Both the position numbers and the translations under genes were made by a program. This document shows, in pieces, positions 1 to 10,044 of a DNA stretch of 64,000 nucleotides. Origin of the DNA: Chryseobacterium gleum (GTDB taxonomy: Bacteria > Bacteroidota > Bacteroidia > Flavobacteriales > Weeksellaceae); contig NZ_LR134289.1 of NCBI RefSeq assembly GCF_900636535.1, positions 1,364,001-1,428,000 of the forward strand. Reading direction: 5' to 3'. The notes under the pieces are model-generated. The model was not told the origin of the DNA. It searched no databases and saw only the letters and a list, made by a program, of their open reading frames with translations. The first letter of the stretch is position 1; the number at the start of each line of letters is the position of its first letter.

Positions 1-2
1 TT

Positions 3-269
3 GAACAAGTACTGGATATTTTGCCAAACCTTTCTCAACTGTATATAAAAGGCGATAATTATACAAAAAGTTCGATATTGTGTTCGATATTGGCTGAAAA
101 ATTGGAATTTCAAGAAACAGCATTTCGAACACCTAAATTGAATTCAGCATTAGCTCAAATACTATTGATTAGCAATCAATTACGAAGTAAAAAAAAAGGA
201 AAAACCACTCCTAAAAGTAATTTTTCCCGCCAAGTGACTCAAAGGTACATTTTCCAAAAAATTTTGTAG
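3..269 (+). CDS. C-terminal end of a serine-type site-specific recombinase (partial)
   Basis: The reading frame is open from the left edge of the window to a stop at 269, so only the C-terminal ~88 residues are present. The tail resembles, from memory, the C-terminus of flavobacterial large serine recombinases: an 'EQVLDILPNLSQLY' stretch, then 'AEKLEFQETAFRTPKLNSAL', a basic KKKGK patch and a serine-rich end. No catalytic domain lies in the window. If correct, it marks the edge of an integrated element next to the defence-like genes. A TTG at 21 is not taken as the start because the frame continues upstream. The family call rests on tail similarity only. Confidence 0.5.
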   Translation, partial: EQVLDILPNLSQLYIKGDNYTKSSILCSILAEKLEFQETAFRTPKLNSALAQILLISNQLRSKKKGKTTPKSNFSRQVTQRYIFQKIL

Positions 270-494
270 AAGATTTAAATGAAATTGCGAAACTCGTAGT
301 ACTCTTGCCATATTAAATCTACAATGAGCAAAGTAACAAAAAGAACAAAGTTAAAAATTATATTATTTCTACTCTGCATAATCTAACTAGGGAGCGAAGC
401 GATTTTCTGAAAAAACTAATTAAGCAGACAAAAAATACAATTCTTAGCTAGTTCCGTTAAAAGTTCAATGATGAATAAATTTAAAATTAAGAAA

Positions 495-716
495 TTAATC
501 TTTATCTAATAAAAAATCTCTAATTGTAATTTTTGCAAGTGCATGAAGAAATTCTAAAATTTCAGAAGCCTCGTCTTTTGAGACACTTATCCCAGAATCT
601 TTAAGTATTTTAATTGCTTGATCCAAGGATATTTCACGAAACTTCATAAATGATGACAGATCAGATTTGTTTGAACTGTCGATAAATAATTGTTTATTTA
701 TTTTGCCGTTAGACAC
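495..716 (-). CDS. Small helical protein of unknown function (73 aa)
   Basis: An ATG-started ORF of 73 codons with a plausible composition: a charged N-terminus, then two predicted amphipathic helices ('SLDQAIKILKDSGISVSKDE' followed by a leucine-rich 'ASEILEFLHALAKITIRD'). The pattern of a helix, a short 'gIxVs.eEA' turn and a 'EIL.FL..LAKI' helix recalls small proteins carried on Bacteroidota mobile elements. It is the most distal minus-strand gene after the PD-(D/E)XK-like gene, but 470 bp separate them, so a shared transcript is not implied. No function is assigned. Confidence 0.5.
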   Translation of the reverse strand: MSNGKINKQLFIDSSNKSDLSSFMKFREISLDQAIKILKDSGISVSKDEASEILEFLHALAKITIRDFLLDKD

Positions 717-1184
717 TATTGATTATTATTTATTTAAAAGAAAGAGACTTACTTTCCATCAATTATAAAAGTTGTTGATAAAAGCTTACAATTCTCTTTT
801 AATTCTCAATAAAAATCGACAATAAATCCGAAAGAAAATACTATCATTAAGATCAAAATATTATTCAAGATTCATATGGTATAACAATGTCTTGATAGAG
901 ATGATTTTGGTATAAAGAATAATATTCTAGATATAGAAAGACTAAGATTATGGCTACAAAAAATCCTCTAAAGCTATCGTTGTTATAGGATTAATATTGT
1001 CAAAACGTCGCCAAAATGATGTAGCATTTTATCTAATTGCACGTCCCATTACCAATATTGTTAAAAATTGTAAATACGCTGGAATATTTTATGCAGAATT
1101 GCTGGCACTTGATATATTTTAACTCCTAGCCTGTAATAGCCAAAATATCTAAGTATTTTATGCATTTTCAAATATAGAAACAGT
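717..1184. other. Gene-free stretch
   Basis: AT-rich DNA without a convincing ORF in any frame; a 62-codon minus-strand ORF crossing its right part overlaps the out-of-frame end of the next gene and has no protein-like features. No tRNA, repeat or clear terminator was recognised. Confidence 0.5.
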
Positions 1185-1374
1185 TTAAGCCTTTCCTCTA
1201 AGCTTGAAAAAGTCATCCGGCATGGCTTTGATATCTTCATTATCATCAAAGTTTGTAGACTTTAAAAATTGGGTAATAAAATCTCCATTCTTTACTACAT
1301 CAGTTTTGACAAAAGTATCTCTAAAAGAAGGATAATTAGGAACGATAACATTCTCGTTAAATTTGCTTTTTTTT
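1185..1374 (-). pseudogene. Out-of-frame C-terminal continuation of the PD-(D/E)XK-like gene
   Basis: Directly after a run of eight A's on the minus strand (T8 at 1367-1374), the frame one base away from the annotated gene stays open for about 62 codons to a TAA at 1185. It encodes protein-like sequence including 'VPNYPSFRDTFVKTD', 'GDFITQFLKSTNFDD' and 'MPDDFFKLRGKA'. With seven A's the upstream protein would run into this tail without a break. It is therefore read as the true C-terminus, split off by one extra A (mutation, slippage or sequencing error). Confidence 0.65.
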
Positions 1375-2922
1375 CAAGGCATATTCTTTAAGGCATTTAA
1401 CTAAATCAAACTGGTTATTATAATATATTAATTCAACCAAAGAATTTAAGTCAAGCATTGTTAAATTATGAACTTTCTTAAAGCCAGTGTCTAATTCTTT
1501 CATTTTTTCAGACATTTTAATTCCTAAATAATGTTCTAATGAAGGGATATTATAAAACGCATTTGAAACAACCAAAACTGGGTATATTTCAATAGTATGG
1601 GTTTTAATTTTTTTATTGATGATAAATTCATCAAAATAGCTATTACCTTTGAGTCTTTTAATCATTGAAATTAATTGAGAAACACCTTTCTTTTCAACAA
1701 AATTTTTATCTAATATTTTCTCAACCTCATCGTAGTTATAAATGGAATCCAATTTATTGATACTTTCATAATCCTTAAATTCAAATAAGAAAATATGCCT
1801 ATTATTAAATATCATACCATCTATCAATGACTTATCAGTATCATTAAATATAATTTTGTAATATTTATTTTTTAAAGACTGTTGAATAAGGTTTCTGAAT
1901 AATATCTCTTCTCCACCCTTTTCAGCATATTCGGAGGAGAAATCATTATAAGAATTAAAAGCATTATATTCTTCAGTCAAAAACTGGAAAGCTTTGAACT
2001 TAATCTTATGATAAAAGTATAGAAACAAGTAGGCTTTATTTAATACGAAATAACCATTCTGATCATCAGAGTCTTTAAGCAATGGAAAATATTTGAGCTC
2101 AATTTTATTCTTATTGAATAAGCTGTTTATACATAGCTCTTCACAAAATTCTTTTATTTGAATTTCATTTGAGTTTTCTGGATTAAGACGTATATAGTTT
2201 TTATCGTCTAGATAGTTTAATAAAGATAGCTGGTCAAAAATGTATTTATCTAGACCATTAATATTATATTTTTCTTCAAACTTCTGTAGAAAGCCTGAGT
2301 AATTTCTGCACAAGTATTCAAATAAAGATCGTAACCTAGCAAAGATAAAGAGCTGATGGTATACAAAATCGAAATCTATGGTTTTTGCAGTAATAATAAA
2401 TTGAGATAAACTTTTAAAATACGCTGGTGGAATATCATCCATAAATTTGTTTCCAGGATAAACTTCTGTATTAAAAAGTAAATACGCTTTAATAAAAGGA
2501 AATGACTCAAAGTCAGGGTCTGCTTTTTCTTTCAGATAAACATAATTTTCAACAATTTTTTTGATTAACAAACTATTTGCTTTCGTATTAAAAATACATT
2601 TTTCTTCATTAATACTGGAGTCAGAGTTCTTTTTATCTAAGATACTTAATATCCTACTGATTTCGTGCCTATATTTCTTTTTCTCAGCATTTGATAATGA
2701 CTGTATTAGGTTATCTTCAAAAGACTCTCCCTCATCAAGAGATTGATTTATAGCACAAACAGTTATTAGTAAAACATCAGGATCTATTCCTGTTAAAAAG
2801 TCTAAGACATTTCTTTTTTCGATTTTTTCTGGAAAAATATCTTTCCAACCAAGAGCAACAACTAATTTTAAGTATCTTCGACTTTTCAATTTTCTCATTT
2901 TTGATTTCAGTGGTAACAACAA
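1357..2922 (-). CDS. Large protein with a PD-(D/E)XK-like nuclease motif (truncated frame)
   Basis: 521 codons as read, probably ~580 without the frame break at its 3' end. The first ~330 residues are helical and unrecognised. Around residues 365-395 a pattern 'SLIDGMIFNNRHIFLFEFKD' gives Asp followed by hydrophobic strands and E-x-K, as in PD-(D/E)XK nucleases or nuclease-derived folds. The later 'GVSQLISMIKRLKG' and 'IEIYPVLVVSNAFYN' fit the following helix and strand of such folds. It lies on the same strand as the STAND NTPase, abortive-infection-like and RES genes, so an antiphage role is plausible but inferred. Nuclease activity is not proven; the motif is seen by eye only. Confidence 0.55.
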   Translation of the reverse strand: MLLPLKSKMRKLKSRRYLKLVVALGWKDIFPEKIEKRNVLDFLTGIDPDVLLITVCAINQSLDEGESFEDNLIQSLSNAEKKKYRHEISRILSILDKKNSDSSINEEKCIFNTKANSLLIKKIVENYVYLKEKADPDFESFPFIKAYLLFNTEVYPGNKFMDDIPPAYFKSLSQFIITAKTIDFDFVYHQLFIFARLRSLFEYLCRNYSGFLQKFEEKYNINGLDKYIFDQLSLLNYLDDKNYIRLNPENSNEIQIKEFCEELCINSLFNKNKIELKYFPLLKDSDDQNGYFVLNKAYLFLYFYHKIKFKAFQFLTEEYNAFNSYNDFSSEYAEKGGEEILFRNLIQQSLKNKYYKIIFNDTDKSLIDGMIFNNRHIFLFEFKDYESINKLDSIYNYDEVEKILDKNFVEKKGVSQLISMIKRLKGNSYFDEFIINKKIKTHTIEIYPVLVVSNAFYNIPSLEHYLGIKMSEKMKELDTGFKKVHNLTMLDLNSLVELIYYNNQFDLVKCLKEYALKKKQI

Positions 2923-3020
2923 TAAATTAAGTATATTAAGTCTTTAGACATCAAAAATATTAATACTTTAACTATTGAGATTTTAAGATTATTATTGATA
3001 AGCAAAATTATGGCTACTTA

Positions 3021-4057
3021 CTAACGTAAAATCTTTGCCACTTCTCTTAACGCAGTTTTCAAATCTCCTTTTTGAGACTGGGATAAATAAAATTGATGCT
3101 CTAACCTCTCAATGAATGGATAGAAAAAATTAATATGTTCAATTTTTCCTTGGTTTTCTACTATAAATAAATTTAAGGCTTCTGTTACTTTGTATAACCC
3201 CTCCTCACTTTCACTAGCCATATTTGTGAGCACCTCAGTAACATAGTTTTCAAGACGGTCAAATTCATCCCTGTCTTTTTGGGTTTTAGATATTTTTAGT
3301 AAGTCCATCATTTTTGGCAAATAAACCAAATCCCTAATATTTTTCAGATATGCTGCATCGTAATAAAAATCAAATTCATCTTCGCTATCGTCATCACTAT
3401 GGTTTAACATATAGTTTAGATAATACAATGTCCCATCAAAATCTCCAACTCTTGTTAGCTGTTGTGAAGCACGATATTTCTCTTGTTCAGGTTCTTCATC
3501 ATTGTCAATTATGTTCGTAAGAAATGCTGTGATTTCATTTTTGCAGCTTTCTTTTAAAAGAATTAAATTTATAATTTCCCATCTAATTGTATCATTTGCT
3601 ACAACATATAGCAGCGTTAGCAAATCTTTAGGATCATCTACAAATTTATCAAAAGTCCGCAGAACCTCATTTTTAGCATACTCATCATATGTAGTACCAG
3701 CCAAAGCAGCAAAAATAAATTGGTAAGCGCCCTCCAATCCATTTTCAATAGCATAAATAGCATTATTTTTCCAAGAAGCATCATAATCAATATCTTTCTC
3801 AAGATTTTCAATGACTCTTTTGGCTACTTCTTCCTTTCCTACTTGTTTTTCTATCACATTAAAGTCTAGTGAATCAGAATTTCTATTTAAATCATAGTGG
3901 GTTGTAAAATCAAGAATTTTTTCTTTACCTATTTTTATTTCAAACCTAGAAATATAATACCATAGATTTTGAACTTGTCTATCAAATGTTGCTCTTTGTC
4001 TGCCAGAACTACTAACAGTAATTGCATTTTTTATATCAGCTTTAGAAACCCTATCCC
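3021..4057 (-). pseudogene. C-terminal helical-repeat part of the STAND NTPase, out of frame
   Basis: The frame opens immediately after the stop of the STAND gene (a TGA precedes it) and has no start codon near its beginning. The open frame starts with 'WVRDRVSKADIKNAITVSSS' and continues through a GTG at 3857 to 3021. The sequence is alpha-helical, with repeated ~35-40 residue units and acidic patches, like the HEAT-type repeats at the end of the preceding ORF. Restoring one base near 4058-4062 gives 'NQLADWVRDRVSK', joining both into one protein of about 1,420 aa. The alternative, a separate 278-aa protein from the GTG, is less likely because ~66 upstream codons are clearly coding-like. Confidence 0.65.
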
Positions 4058-7000
4058 TTACCCATCAGCAAGCTGATTTATCTGCATCTCGTTTAATTCT
4101 ATGTTAGGATCACCTGTCAATTTGTCTTTCAGACTTGTGAAAAGATAATCTTCAAATTTATCCGTTTGCTCAACAAAAGCTAAAACCTGTTCAACAGTGA
4201 CCTCATTATTTCCTCTGGTAAAATCTGCAAGAAGCTCGAATGGTCCATTAAGAATATCTGTTTCATCATACTTTCTATGCTGATATAGCAAATCCCAATC
4301 TAGCTTTTCAATATTATGCTGATCAAAAAAGTGAATTAATTCCTGTTTGAATAGCTCTTTTGAGAAGAAAACATCAGTGTTCTTCTGCGCCCACTCATTA
4401 TTTTGTTGTACAATAGTAGGTTCACTTACATTGTCCAATACCTTTGAATTTTCCCTGATCTGTTGTTCCAGATAGTTAAATTCTTCCTTAATTTGTTGGC
4501 TTCCATACCACTTCACTTCTTTGTAAAATGATAACAGGTCTTCATTTGTTAAATTATGCTCTTTATACAATCCAATAACATAATCTATAGCATCTTTATT
4601 TACAAGTCTTTTGTAAAGATGGGCTCTTTCATATGATAAAATTGCACTATTGCCAAAAATCTCTTTAAATATTCTTAACGAAGTTTCGGTTTTGTTAAAA
4701 AAGCTACTTAAAATATCTAAACTTTTTTCATCACCTAAACGAATATTATGTTTGTACGCTTTATTAATAAGATCATATAAATCAGGGTATTGATTATATA
4801 GTTCTGCTGATTGATCGATAATACTTTTAAGTACTTTTTCTCGATTATCTAGCCTAAACAACACTCTACTATTAGTATCGTCAGAAAGATATTTTAGTAT
4901 TTTTTTAAGGGCTTCAATTCCAAAATTGGCAGAAAAAACTTCAGTAAGCTGCATCTCTTCATCTAATAAGTTGACCTTATCCCTATCTTTATCTTGTTCC
5001 GAAATATCCAGTCCTTGTATTAAATAATCAACATATTCACTCTCGAGCTGGGCTTTATGTATCAGCCTGTACATAGCCGAACGGATATATTGATTATTTC
5101 TTTTTCCATAAACTTTCATCAATTCATCAATTACAGCTCGGTTTGCATACCCAAGTGTTCCTAGTGCATAGGCTGCCGCATTAAAATAATGAACATCAGT
5201 AGTTTCTTCAAGTATAAAAGATAAAAGAGCTTCTTTTGTTTTTACATTTTCTTGAGCTCCAAGATGCTGATCATCGATCAGATGAAGCGCATTCAATCTC
5301 GTATATCTGCTATTATTTTTATCTAAGAGCTCTTTAAGGAGAAATTCATTAGCAGATTCCATTGGCGCAAAACGTGCAAGTTCTATTGCAGTGAACTTGT
5401 TTGATCTTAGCCATACCCCTTGTTTTTTATAATGATTGAAGATATTTTTAAAAATTTCAAATCTTATCTGCGGATCTATTTTATCTGGTTCTATCTTGAC
5501 CAAAATTTCCGGTTCTATCTTCAGTATCCATTCGATTAATCCTTTTCTTTTGTTATCATCAATTATGCTCATCAAAAAGAACAAAGTATTTACCCAACTG
5601 GGTTTAATAATCTTACCTTTAAAAGAAATTGTTTCCTTTATTTCTTCAATTGACATTTCATGTAATGAGCTTGCTGCTAAAAATTCCTGAATATTATTAT
5701 GTTCAAAACCCCACACTGCAGGATCATCATCAAAATTTTTAAACGTGGTAGAATATCTTATTAAATCTAGATCAGCAGGATCAGGTAAAATTTGGCTTAG
5801 TTGATCAAAAGAAACATAATTTTTACCCATAAATTCCATAGTTAGGGCAACTTTTCGCAATAATTCCATCACCCTATTCTTCTGCAACTTTAAGTTAGTT
5901 GTCCCATTAAAATGTATTTGATCAAAGTCGAACCTTTTCTCAATGAATTCATTTAGTAAATCGGCCTTACTAATTTCTAAGTCTGCATTTAATTTATATT
6001 TTTCCAGCAAAATCTGAAGGAAAAAGGGCTGTATGATAAGATCTTTGAAACCTTTATTATAGGCTTCTTTTATAAATTCACCCCCGTTAATTTGATATTC
6101 TTCATGCGCATATGTTCGAATGTCCTTAACATCGATATCATCAAATAAGTAGACATCAAAATCGGAAAGTGTACCTCCTGAAATGTCTGATGGAAATTCA
6201 TAAAAATTAGTTCGACAAGAGATAACAATATGAATGCTTGGAAACTTACTTGAAAAAGAACTTATCTTTCTTACCGCAGTATTAAAATTTACAGGCTCAA
6301 TCTCATCCAGACCATCCAGAATTACTAAACAAATATTTTCGGGTATTTTGTTCCAATCTCTTGGTAGAAAATCTTCTATATTTTCATTTACGTAGGTGTT
6401 CATCTTTTGAAAAACAGGAACAAATGGGGAATTTGGAACTGAATAGTGTGCTACCAGATTAGATAATTCGGTAGACTTTCCGGATCCTGCACCACCTAAC
6501 ACTACTATCCTTGTTTCTTCTGCAGCTAATTCAGCTAATGTTTTTCTATTTGATGTATCAAAAAAACTATCTATAGAATCAGCATTTGAATCATACGGAC
6601 TTAAAGTACGATGTATAACTTTTTTGTAGGGCACTATACCAATAATAAAATTGGAAAAATCAATAGATTCCGCAGTTGCTGTGGTTACTTGGTTTTCTTT
6701 AAAAAATTCATTTTTTTCTTCTACTCTCTTTTTTTGTTCTACCTCCCATACCCAATCATTAAGCACTTGATGGATTTTATTGACAAAACTAGTCTTATCC
6801 GCCAAATCAGGAAACGTATGTACCCAACCACTATCTTGAATTTCTGTCTTAAATTTCTGGACCTTGAGCAAATCCTCCGTTTCTTTAATACTGGTGGATT
6901 TCCTTGGCTCTTTGAAGAAAAAATAAATGGCAATCTTTTGGCCATCTTTAAACTTTTGGACAGCTAACCGAAACTCCTCTTCTGTACCAGATCCATATGG

Positions 7001-7285
7001 TTTTCCGGTTGCCGGATCATCTGCTCCAGAAGCTGTACCATACTTCATCCACAATAATCCTATATAAATGTCATACCCTGAAAATCTAAAGTTAATTTCC
7101 TCTTGTGATCTGTTTCCCCAGGGAGCCACAATATCTTTAAAGTCTAAAACTTCAAAAAAAATCCCTCGATCTTTTATAGAGAGTTGATGGTTTAAAGATT
7201 TACAAACCTCTTTTATAATATTTTTTTCATCATTTACATCTCCAGGACAGGAAACAAAAACTCGTATCTGTGTACTATTTAACAT
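4058..7285 (-). CDS. STAND NTPase: DUF4062 - NACHT - helical repeats
   Basis: The ATG at 7285 is preferred over an upstream TTG at 7312. Residues ~5-110 form a DUF4062 domain ('RVFVSCPGDVNDEKNIIKEV', then 'DIYIGLLWMKYG'), an N-terminal domain common in STAND proteins and related to TIR/SIR2-like folds. A P-loop GGAGSGKST lies near residue 265, and a Walker B 'CLVILDGLDEIEP' near 325, both typical of NACHT ATPases. The rest (~600 residues) is helical repeat, the usual sensor. Such proteins oligomerise on sensing phage products and trigger cell death or dormancy. The gene ends in a frame break; its C-terminus continues at 4057-3021. Neighbours are also defence-like. Target and effector chemistry are unknown. 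Confidence 0.8.
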   Translation of the reverse strand: MLNSTQIRVFVSCPGDVNDEKNIIKEVCKSLNHQLSIKDRGIFFEVLDFKDIVAPWGNRSQEEINFRFSGYDIYIGLLWMKYGTASGADDPATGKPYGSGTEEEFRLAVQKFKDGQKIAIYFFFKEPRKSTSIKETEDLLKVQKFKTEIQDSGWVHTFPDLADKTSFVNKIHQVLNDWVWEVEQKKRVEEKNEFFKENQVTTATAESIDFSNFIIGIVPYKKVIHRTLSPYDSNADSIDSFFDTSNRKTLAELAAEETRIVVLGGAGSGKSTELSNLVAHYSVPNSPFVPVFQKMNTYVNENIEDFLPRDWNKIPENICLVILDGLDEIEPVNFNTAVRKISSFSSKFPSIHIVISCRTNFYEFPSDISGGTLSDFDVYLFDDIDVKDIRTYAHEEYQINGGEFIKEAYNKGFKDLIIQPFFLQILLEKYKLNADLEISKADLLNEFIEKRFDFDQIHFNGTTNLKLQKNRVMELLRKVALTMEFMGKNYVSFDQLSQILPDPADLDLIRYSTTFKNFDDDPAVWGFEHNNIQEFLAASSLHEMSIEEIKETISFKGKIIKPSWVNTLFFLMSIIDDNKRKGLIEWILKIEPEILVKIEPDKIDPQIRFEIFKNIFNHYKKQGVWLRSNKFTAIELARFAPMESANEFLLKELLDKNNSRYTRLNALHLIDDQHLGAQENVKTKEALLSFILEETTDVHYFNAAAYALGTLGYANRAVIDELMKVYGKRNNQYIRSAMYRLIHKAQLESEYVDYLIQGLDISEQDKDRDKVNLLDEEMQLTEVFSANFGIEALKKILKYLSDDTNSRVLFRLDNREKVLKSIIDQSAELYNQYPDLYDLINKAYKHNIRLGDEKSLDILSSFFNKTETSLRIFKEIFGNSAILSYERAHLYKRLVNKDAIDYVIGLYKEHNLTNEDLLSFYKEVKWYGSQQIKEEFNYLEQQIRENSKVLDNVSEPTIVQQNNEWAQKNTDVFFSKELFKQELIHFFDQHNIEKLDWDLLYQHRKYDETDILNGPFELLADFTRGNNEVTVEQVLAFVEQTDKFEDYLFTSLKDKLTGDPNIELNEMQINQLADG

Positions 7286-7434
7286 GAAAATCTGTTTGTG
7301 TAAATTTAGCAAATCTTAAAATTAAAGCAAGACATACTAACTATTATTCATAAGAATAAAGCAATCCGATTAATAAAATATTTTTTTTTGAAAATTCAAA
7401 AAAAAATCAAGAACTAGGATCCATCCTACGTAAT

Positions 7435-8529
7435 TTATGCAAGCGAGTTCCTTAACGTTAACCAATCAAAAAAGTTAGGATCATCTGATATTTCAGCTTT
7501 AAACTTTTCTTCAGGTTGTATTCCAAAGTCAGCAAATGAAAGAGGTAAATTAGTCAACAAGTGATAATCTTTAATATAATCATTTGTAATCCAAGCACTA
7601 CCAAGAACACATATTGAGTTATAATATAAAATTACTTGTTCAAAATTTGATAGCTGCGCACGCACCATTTTTACATAATCATATTTTACATCATCAGTAA
7701 ATAATTCATTTTCTTGAGAATGTACATACTTCACTGTTTGAAATAAGTGTCGATAATAATGACCTATCTTGGTACCATGCCCTGTAAAAGGCTCATAGTA
7801 TTGTATAAAAACAGCGTTTTTCCCCTTATGTGTAATTTCAAGATTTTTCAGCTTTAAAACTTTGTAGCCCGTTTGATTTTCGTATTTTTTCTTATCATTT
7901 AAAAAATGAGCGTATGTGAGTTTTTCACTTTCTAATCTCTTGAGAGTATTTTTAAAAAATTCAGTAGAATTAATTTTTGGCGCAATATGAGAAAAGACAC
8001 CATCACTCGCATGCCCAATTCCGTAGAAAAAAATCAAATATGCTAAATTGGTTAATTGTTCTTTATCTAGTACAATACTTTTATCCGATTTATCATAATT
8101 GTGTTCAAGCACAAAATAAATATATCTTAACTCAAAATAATAGGTTGTAAAAGCTTTTCTACCAATAACAACATTTTGTATATTTTGCTCTTCAACATTT
8201 TCTCGGTGAATTCTTATTAACTCAAAGAACCTGTTTTCAAACCTTTCTATCACGGTATCATCGGCTTGCTTTGCAAACTGGTCTCTTTGTTCTTTATTTG
8301 CCTCATACTGTATGTAAAAAGCCATAAAAGTTAAAATAGATGCAATCCACGCTATTATCGGTCCAGCAGTACCTCCGAATGCATCACCAATTGCACCTCT
8401 ATCTCCCACATTTCCTTTATCGAAGTATCTCGATTGAATTAATTCGGGTCCGTTTTTGTATAGAAATATTGCTACAATTACCCCGATTAAACCTAATATT
8501 AATAAGCGATCTTTTGTTTTCTGTTCCAA
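7435..8529 (-). CDS. Putative phage abortive infection membrane protein (AbiC-like)
   Basis: 364 aa. Two membrane segments near residues 9-25 and 55-75 surround 'GDAFGGTAGPIIAW'. They are followed by a coiled-coil stretch 'YEANKEQRDQFAKQADDTVI' and the motif 'RFENRFFELIRIHRENVEE'. This arrangement, with a later 'GHGTKIGHYYRHLFQTVKYV', is characteristic of the putative phage abortive infection family (PutAbiC). The protein should be anchored in the inner membrane with a large cytoplasmic domain. It sits between the RES gene (60 bp upstream) and the STAND gene (about 150 bp downstream), all on the minus strand, consistent with one defence transcript. The family role in phage resistance is known only for some members. 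Confidence 0.7.
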   Translation of the reverse strand: MEQKTKDRLLILGLIGVIVAIFLYKNGPELIQSRYFDKGNVGDRGAIGDAFGGTAGPIIAWIASILTFMAFYIQYEANKEQRDQFAKQADDTVIERFENRFFELIRIHRENVEEQNIQNVVIGRKAFTTYYFELRYIYFVLEHNYDKSDKSIVLDKEQLTNLAYLIFFYGIGHASDGVFSHIAPKINSTEFFKNTLKRLESEKLTYAHFLNDKKKYENQTGYKVLKLKNLEITHKGKNAVFIQYYEPFTGHGTKIGHYYRHLFQTVKYVHSQENELFTDDVKYDYVKMVRAQLSNFEQVILYYNSICVLGSAWITNDYIKDYHLLTNLPLSFADFGIQPEEKFKAEISDDPNFFDWLTLRNSLA

Positions 8530-8589
8530 AATTTAATACATAATTAGTTCTCGATATGATTAAGTTATTAGTCCCAATGCAATCTACAT

Positions 8590-9651
8590 CTACCAAATAA
8601 TATCCCCGTTACTTAATATATTCTTTGCATTGACTCTATTTTTAACTTTTGCGAGAGTTATAACTTCAGGATGATTCCTTACATATTCCTTTTCGTAATA
8701 AGATTCCTCAACTTCAAATTCAGTAATTTGAAATAATCCAAATTTACTTTCAACAGAATCAGGATGTACAGCCAAATTATCCGTCCCAAAATCATTTCCA
8801 ACACTTGGATAAATAATACAATCAAAATTAAAAGAAGGATTTGGGTCAGTCCTCGTTCTAAGAATTCTTTCAGAAAAGATAGCACTAATTAAATATTCAT
8901 AATGATGGGAAACAGGTTTTGTAAATTCTCTACCTAACAATTTAAAATAATGTCTTGACCATTCAACTAAAAGTTTGGAATGACTATCTCCATACTTTTC
9001 GAATGCTGCAGTTGCCTTCTGCACTCCTGGATTGACATACATTGCTCTATCGCTATGAGAAATTGGATAAGAAACAAGTTCTTTTTGTTCTTTAGGCTTC
9101 CATAATCCAACTGTAATCAATTTATTAATGGGAGGCTTTATTTCTTTTAAAGCTGAATCAATATTCTCGGTTGTATATAATACAGTCGTATTAGGAGTAT
9201 TTGCTCTATTATATTTATTTATACTCTTTACAATGTCTATCGGTGGATATTTTAAAAAACTTATATTATTGAGTCTTTCATTTTTTTTTGAAACCCATTC
9301 ATTAACCACCAATCTATATGTGTGAATTACTGATAACTTATTAGACATTAAGGGAATATAATTAAATGCGTAATCTATATAACTTTTGAAGTTGTCGAAT
9401 TCGTTAGCATCAAATGATGAATAGTCCAATTTTTGGAGAGCAATATCAAGATCTTCGTAAAATTTAAAAAGACTTATAAAGTCATTTCGTTCATCATTTG
9501 AGATTTCCTGATGCTGTAATAATCTAAATGAAATATTTTGTTCTTTTGTGTAATGAGCTCCATCTATCCATCTTTTCAAAGGGGGAATTTCAGGTAAATC
9601 TCTGAATTTTAATTGCCAATTTGGTTTGATCATTAGTTTTATAGTTTGCAA
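8590..9651 (-). CDS. RES-domain protein (possible NAD-degrading toxin)
   Basis: 353 aa. The C-terminal half carries the pattern of RES domains: 'RANTPNTTVLYTTENIDSAL' (Arg near the start, Glu in the 'LYTTEN..AL' helix) and later 'FDCIIYPSVGNDFGTDNLAV' with the conserved Ser in 'YPS' and 'NLAVHPDSV'. Some RES proteins are type II toxins that degrade NAD+. The N-terminal ~120 residues are helical and not recognised. No Xre-like antitoxin gene lies beside it, so it may act as a defence effector rather than a classical TA toxin. First gene of the minus-strand group 9651-3021. A start at the internal Met7 is possible. Confidence 0.6.
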   Translation of the reverse strand: MQTIKLMIKPNWQLKFRDLPEIPPLKRWIDGAHYTKEQNISFRLLQHQEISNDERNDFISLFKFYEDLDIALQKLDYSSFDANEFDNFKSYIDYAFNYIPLMSNKLSVIHTYRLVVNEWVSKKNERLNNISFLKYPPIDIVKSINKYNRANTPNTTVLYTTENIDSALKEIKPPINKLITVGLWKPKEQKELVSYPISHSDRAMYVNPGVQKATAAFEKYGDSHSKLLVEWSRHYFKLLGREFTKPVSHHYEYLISAIFSERILRTRTDPNPSFNFDCIIYPSVGNDFGTDNLAVHPDSVESKFGLFQITEFEVEESYYEKEYVRNHPEVITLAKVKNRVNAKNILSNGDIIW

Positions 9652-9819
9652 TTCTCAAATATACAAAATGGACATTAAAAAAAATATTGATATTACGAGA
9701 TGCAAAATATTGCTAATATCCAGGGCAAGAGGTGACTGTTATCTTATTAGGAAAACTTATATCTTACATATTCAATAGGTAGTTTTGACCTTTCGTTACT
9801 TTTTCTCGCTATCTATATA

Positions 9820-9900
9820 TTCAATTACTTTTTTTGTCTCCGTGCCAACTCATTCTTTTATCAGTTGTTGAGTATTGTGGTTAGTACTGTTATGCATAAG
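9820..9900 (-). pseudogene. Relic of an IS1-family transposase (internal piece)
   Basis: Two blocks match the complete IS1-family element at 37.8-38.6 kb. 'tcaattactttctttgtctc' in the intact copy (about 38164-38185) corresponds to 9821-9840. The segment 'ttcttttatcagctgttga' with what follows (about 38380-38420) corresponds to ~9853-9900. Roughly 200 bp of transposase lying between these blocks in the intact copy are missing here. Heavily decayed. Confidence 0.7.
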
Positions 9901-10044
9901 AGGTAAAATTAAACAGAAAACTAAGGAGCGCACAGCATCGTAATGCTAGCAAAATAGGTTTTTTAATGGCGTTGTTTTTATACTACTAAATTTACGAAAA
10001 TTTTGAATTAAAAATCCAAAAAATAATCTGGAGAACGGAAAGCA

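Noticed and set aside
1061..1249. 62-codon minus-strand ORF
   Set aside because: Overlaps the coding-like continuation of the PD-(D/E)XK-like gene in another frame and has no protein-like pattern.
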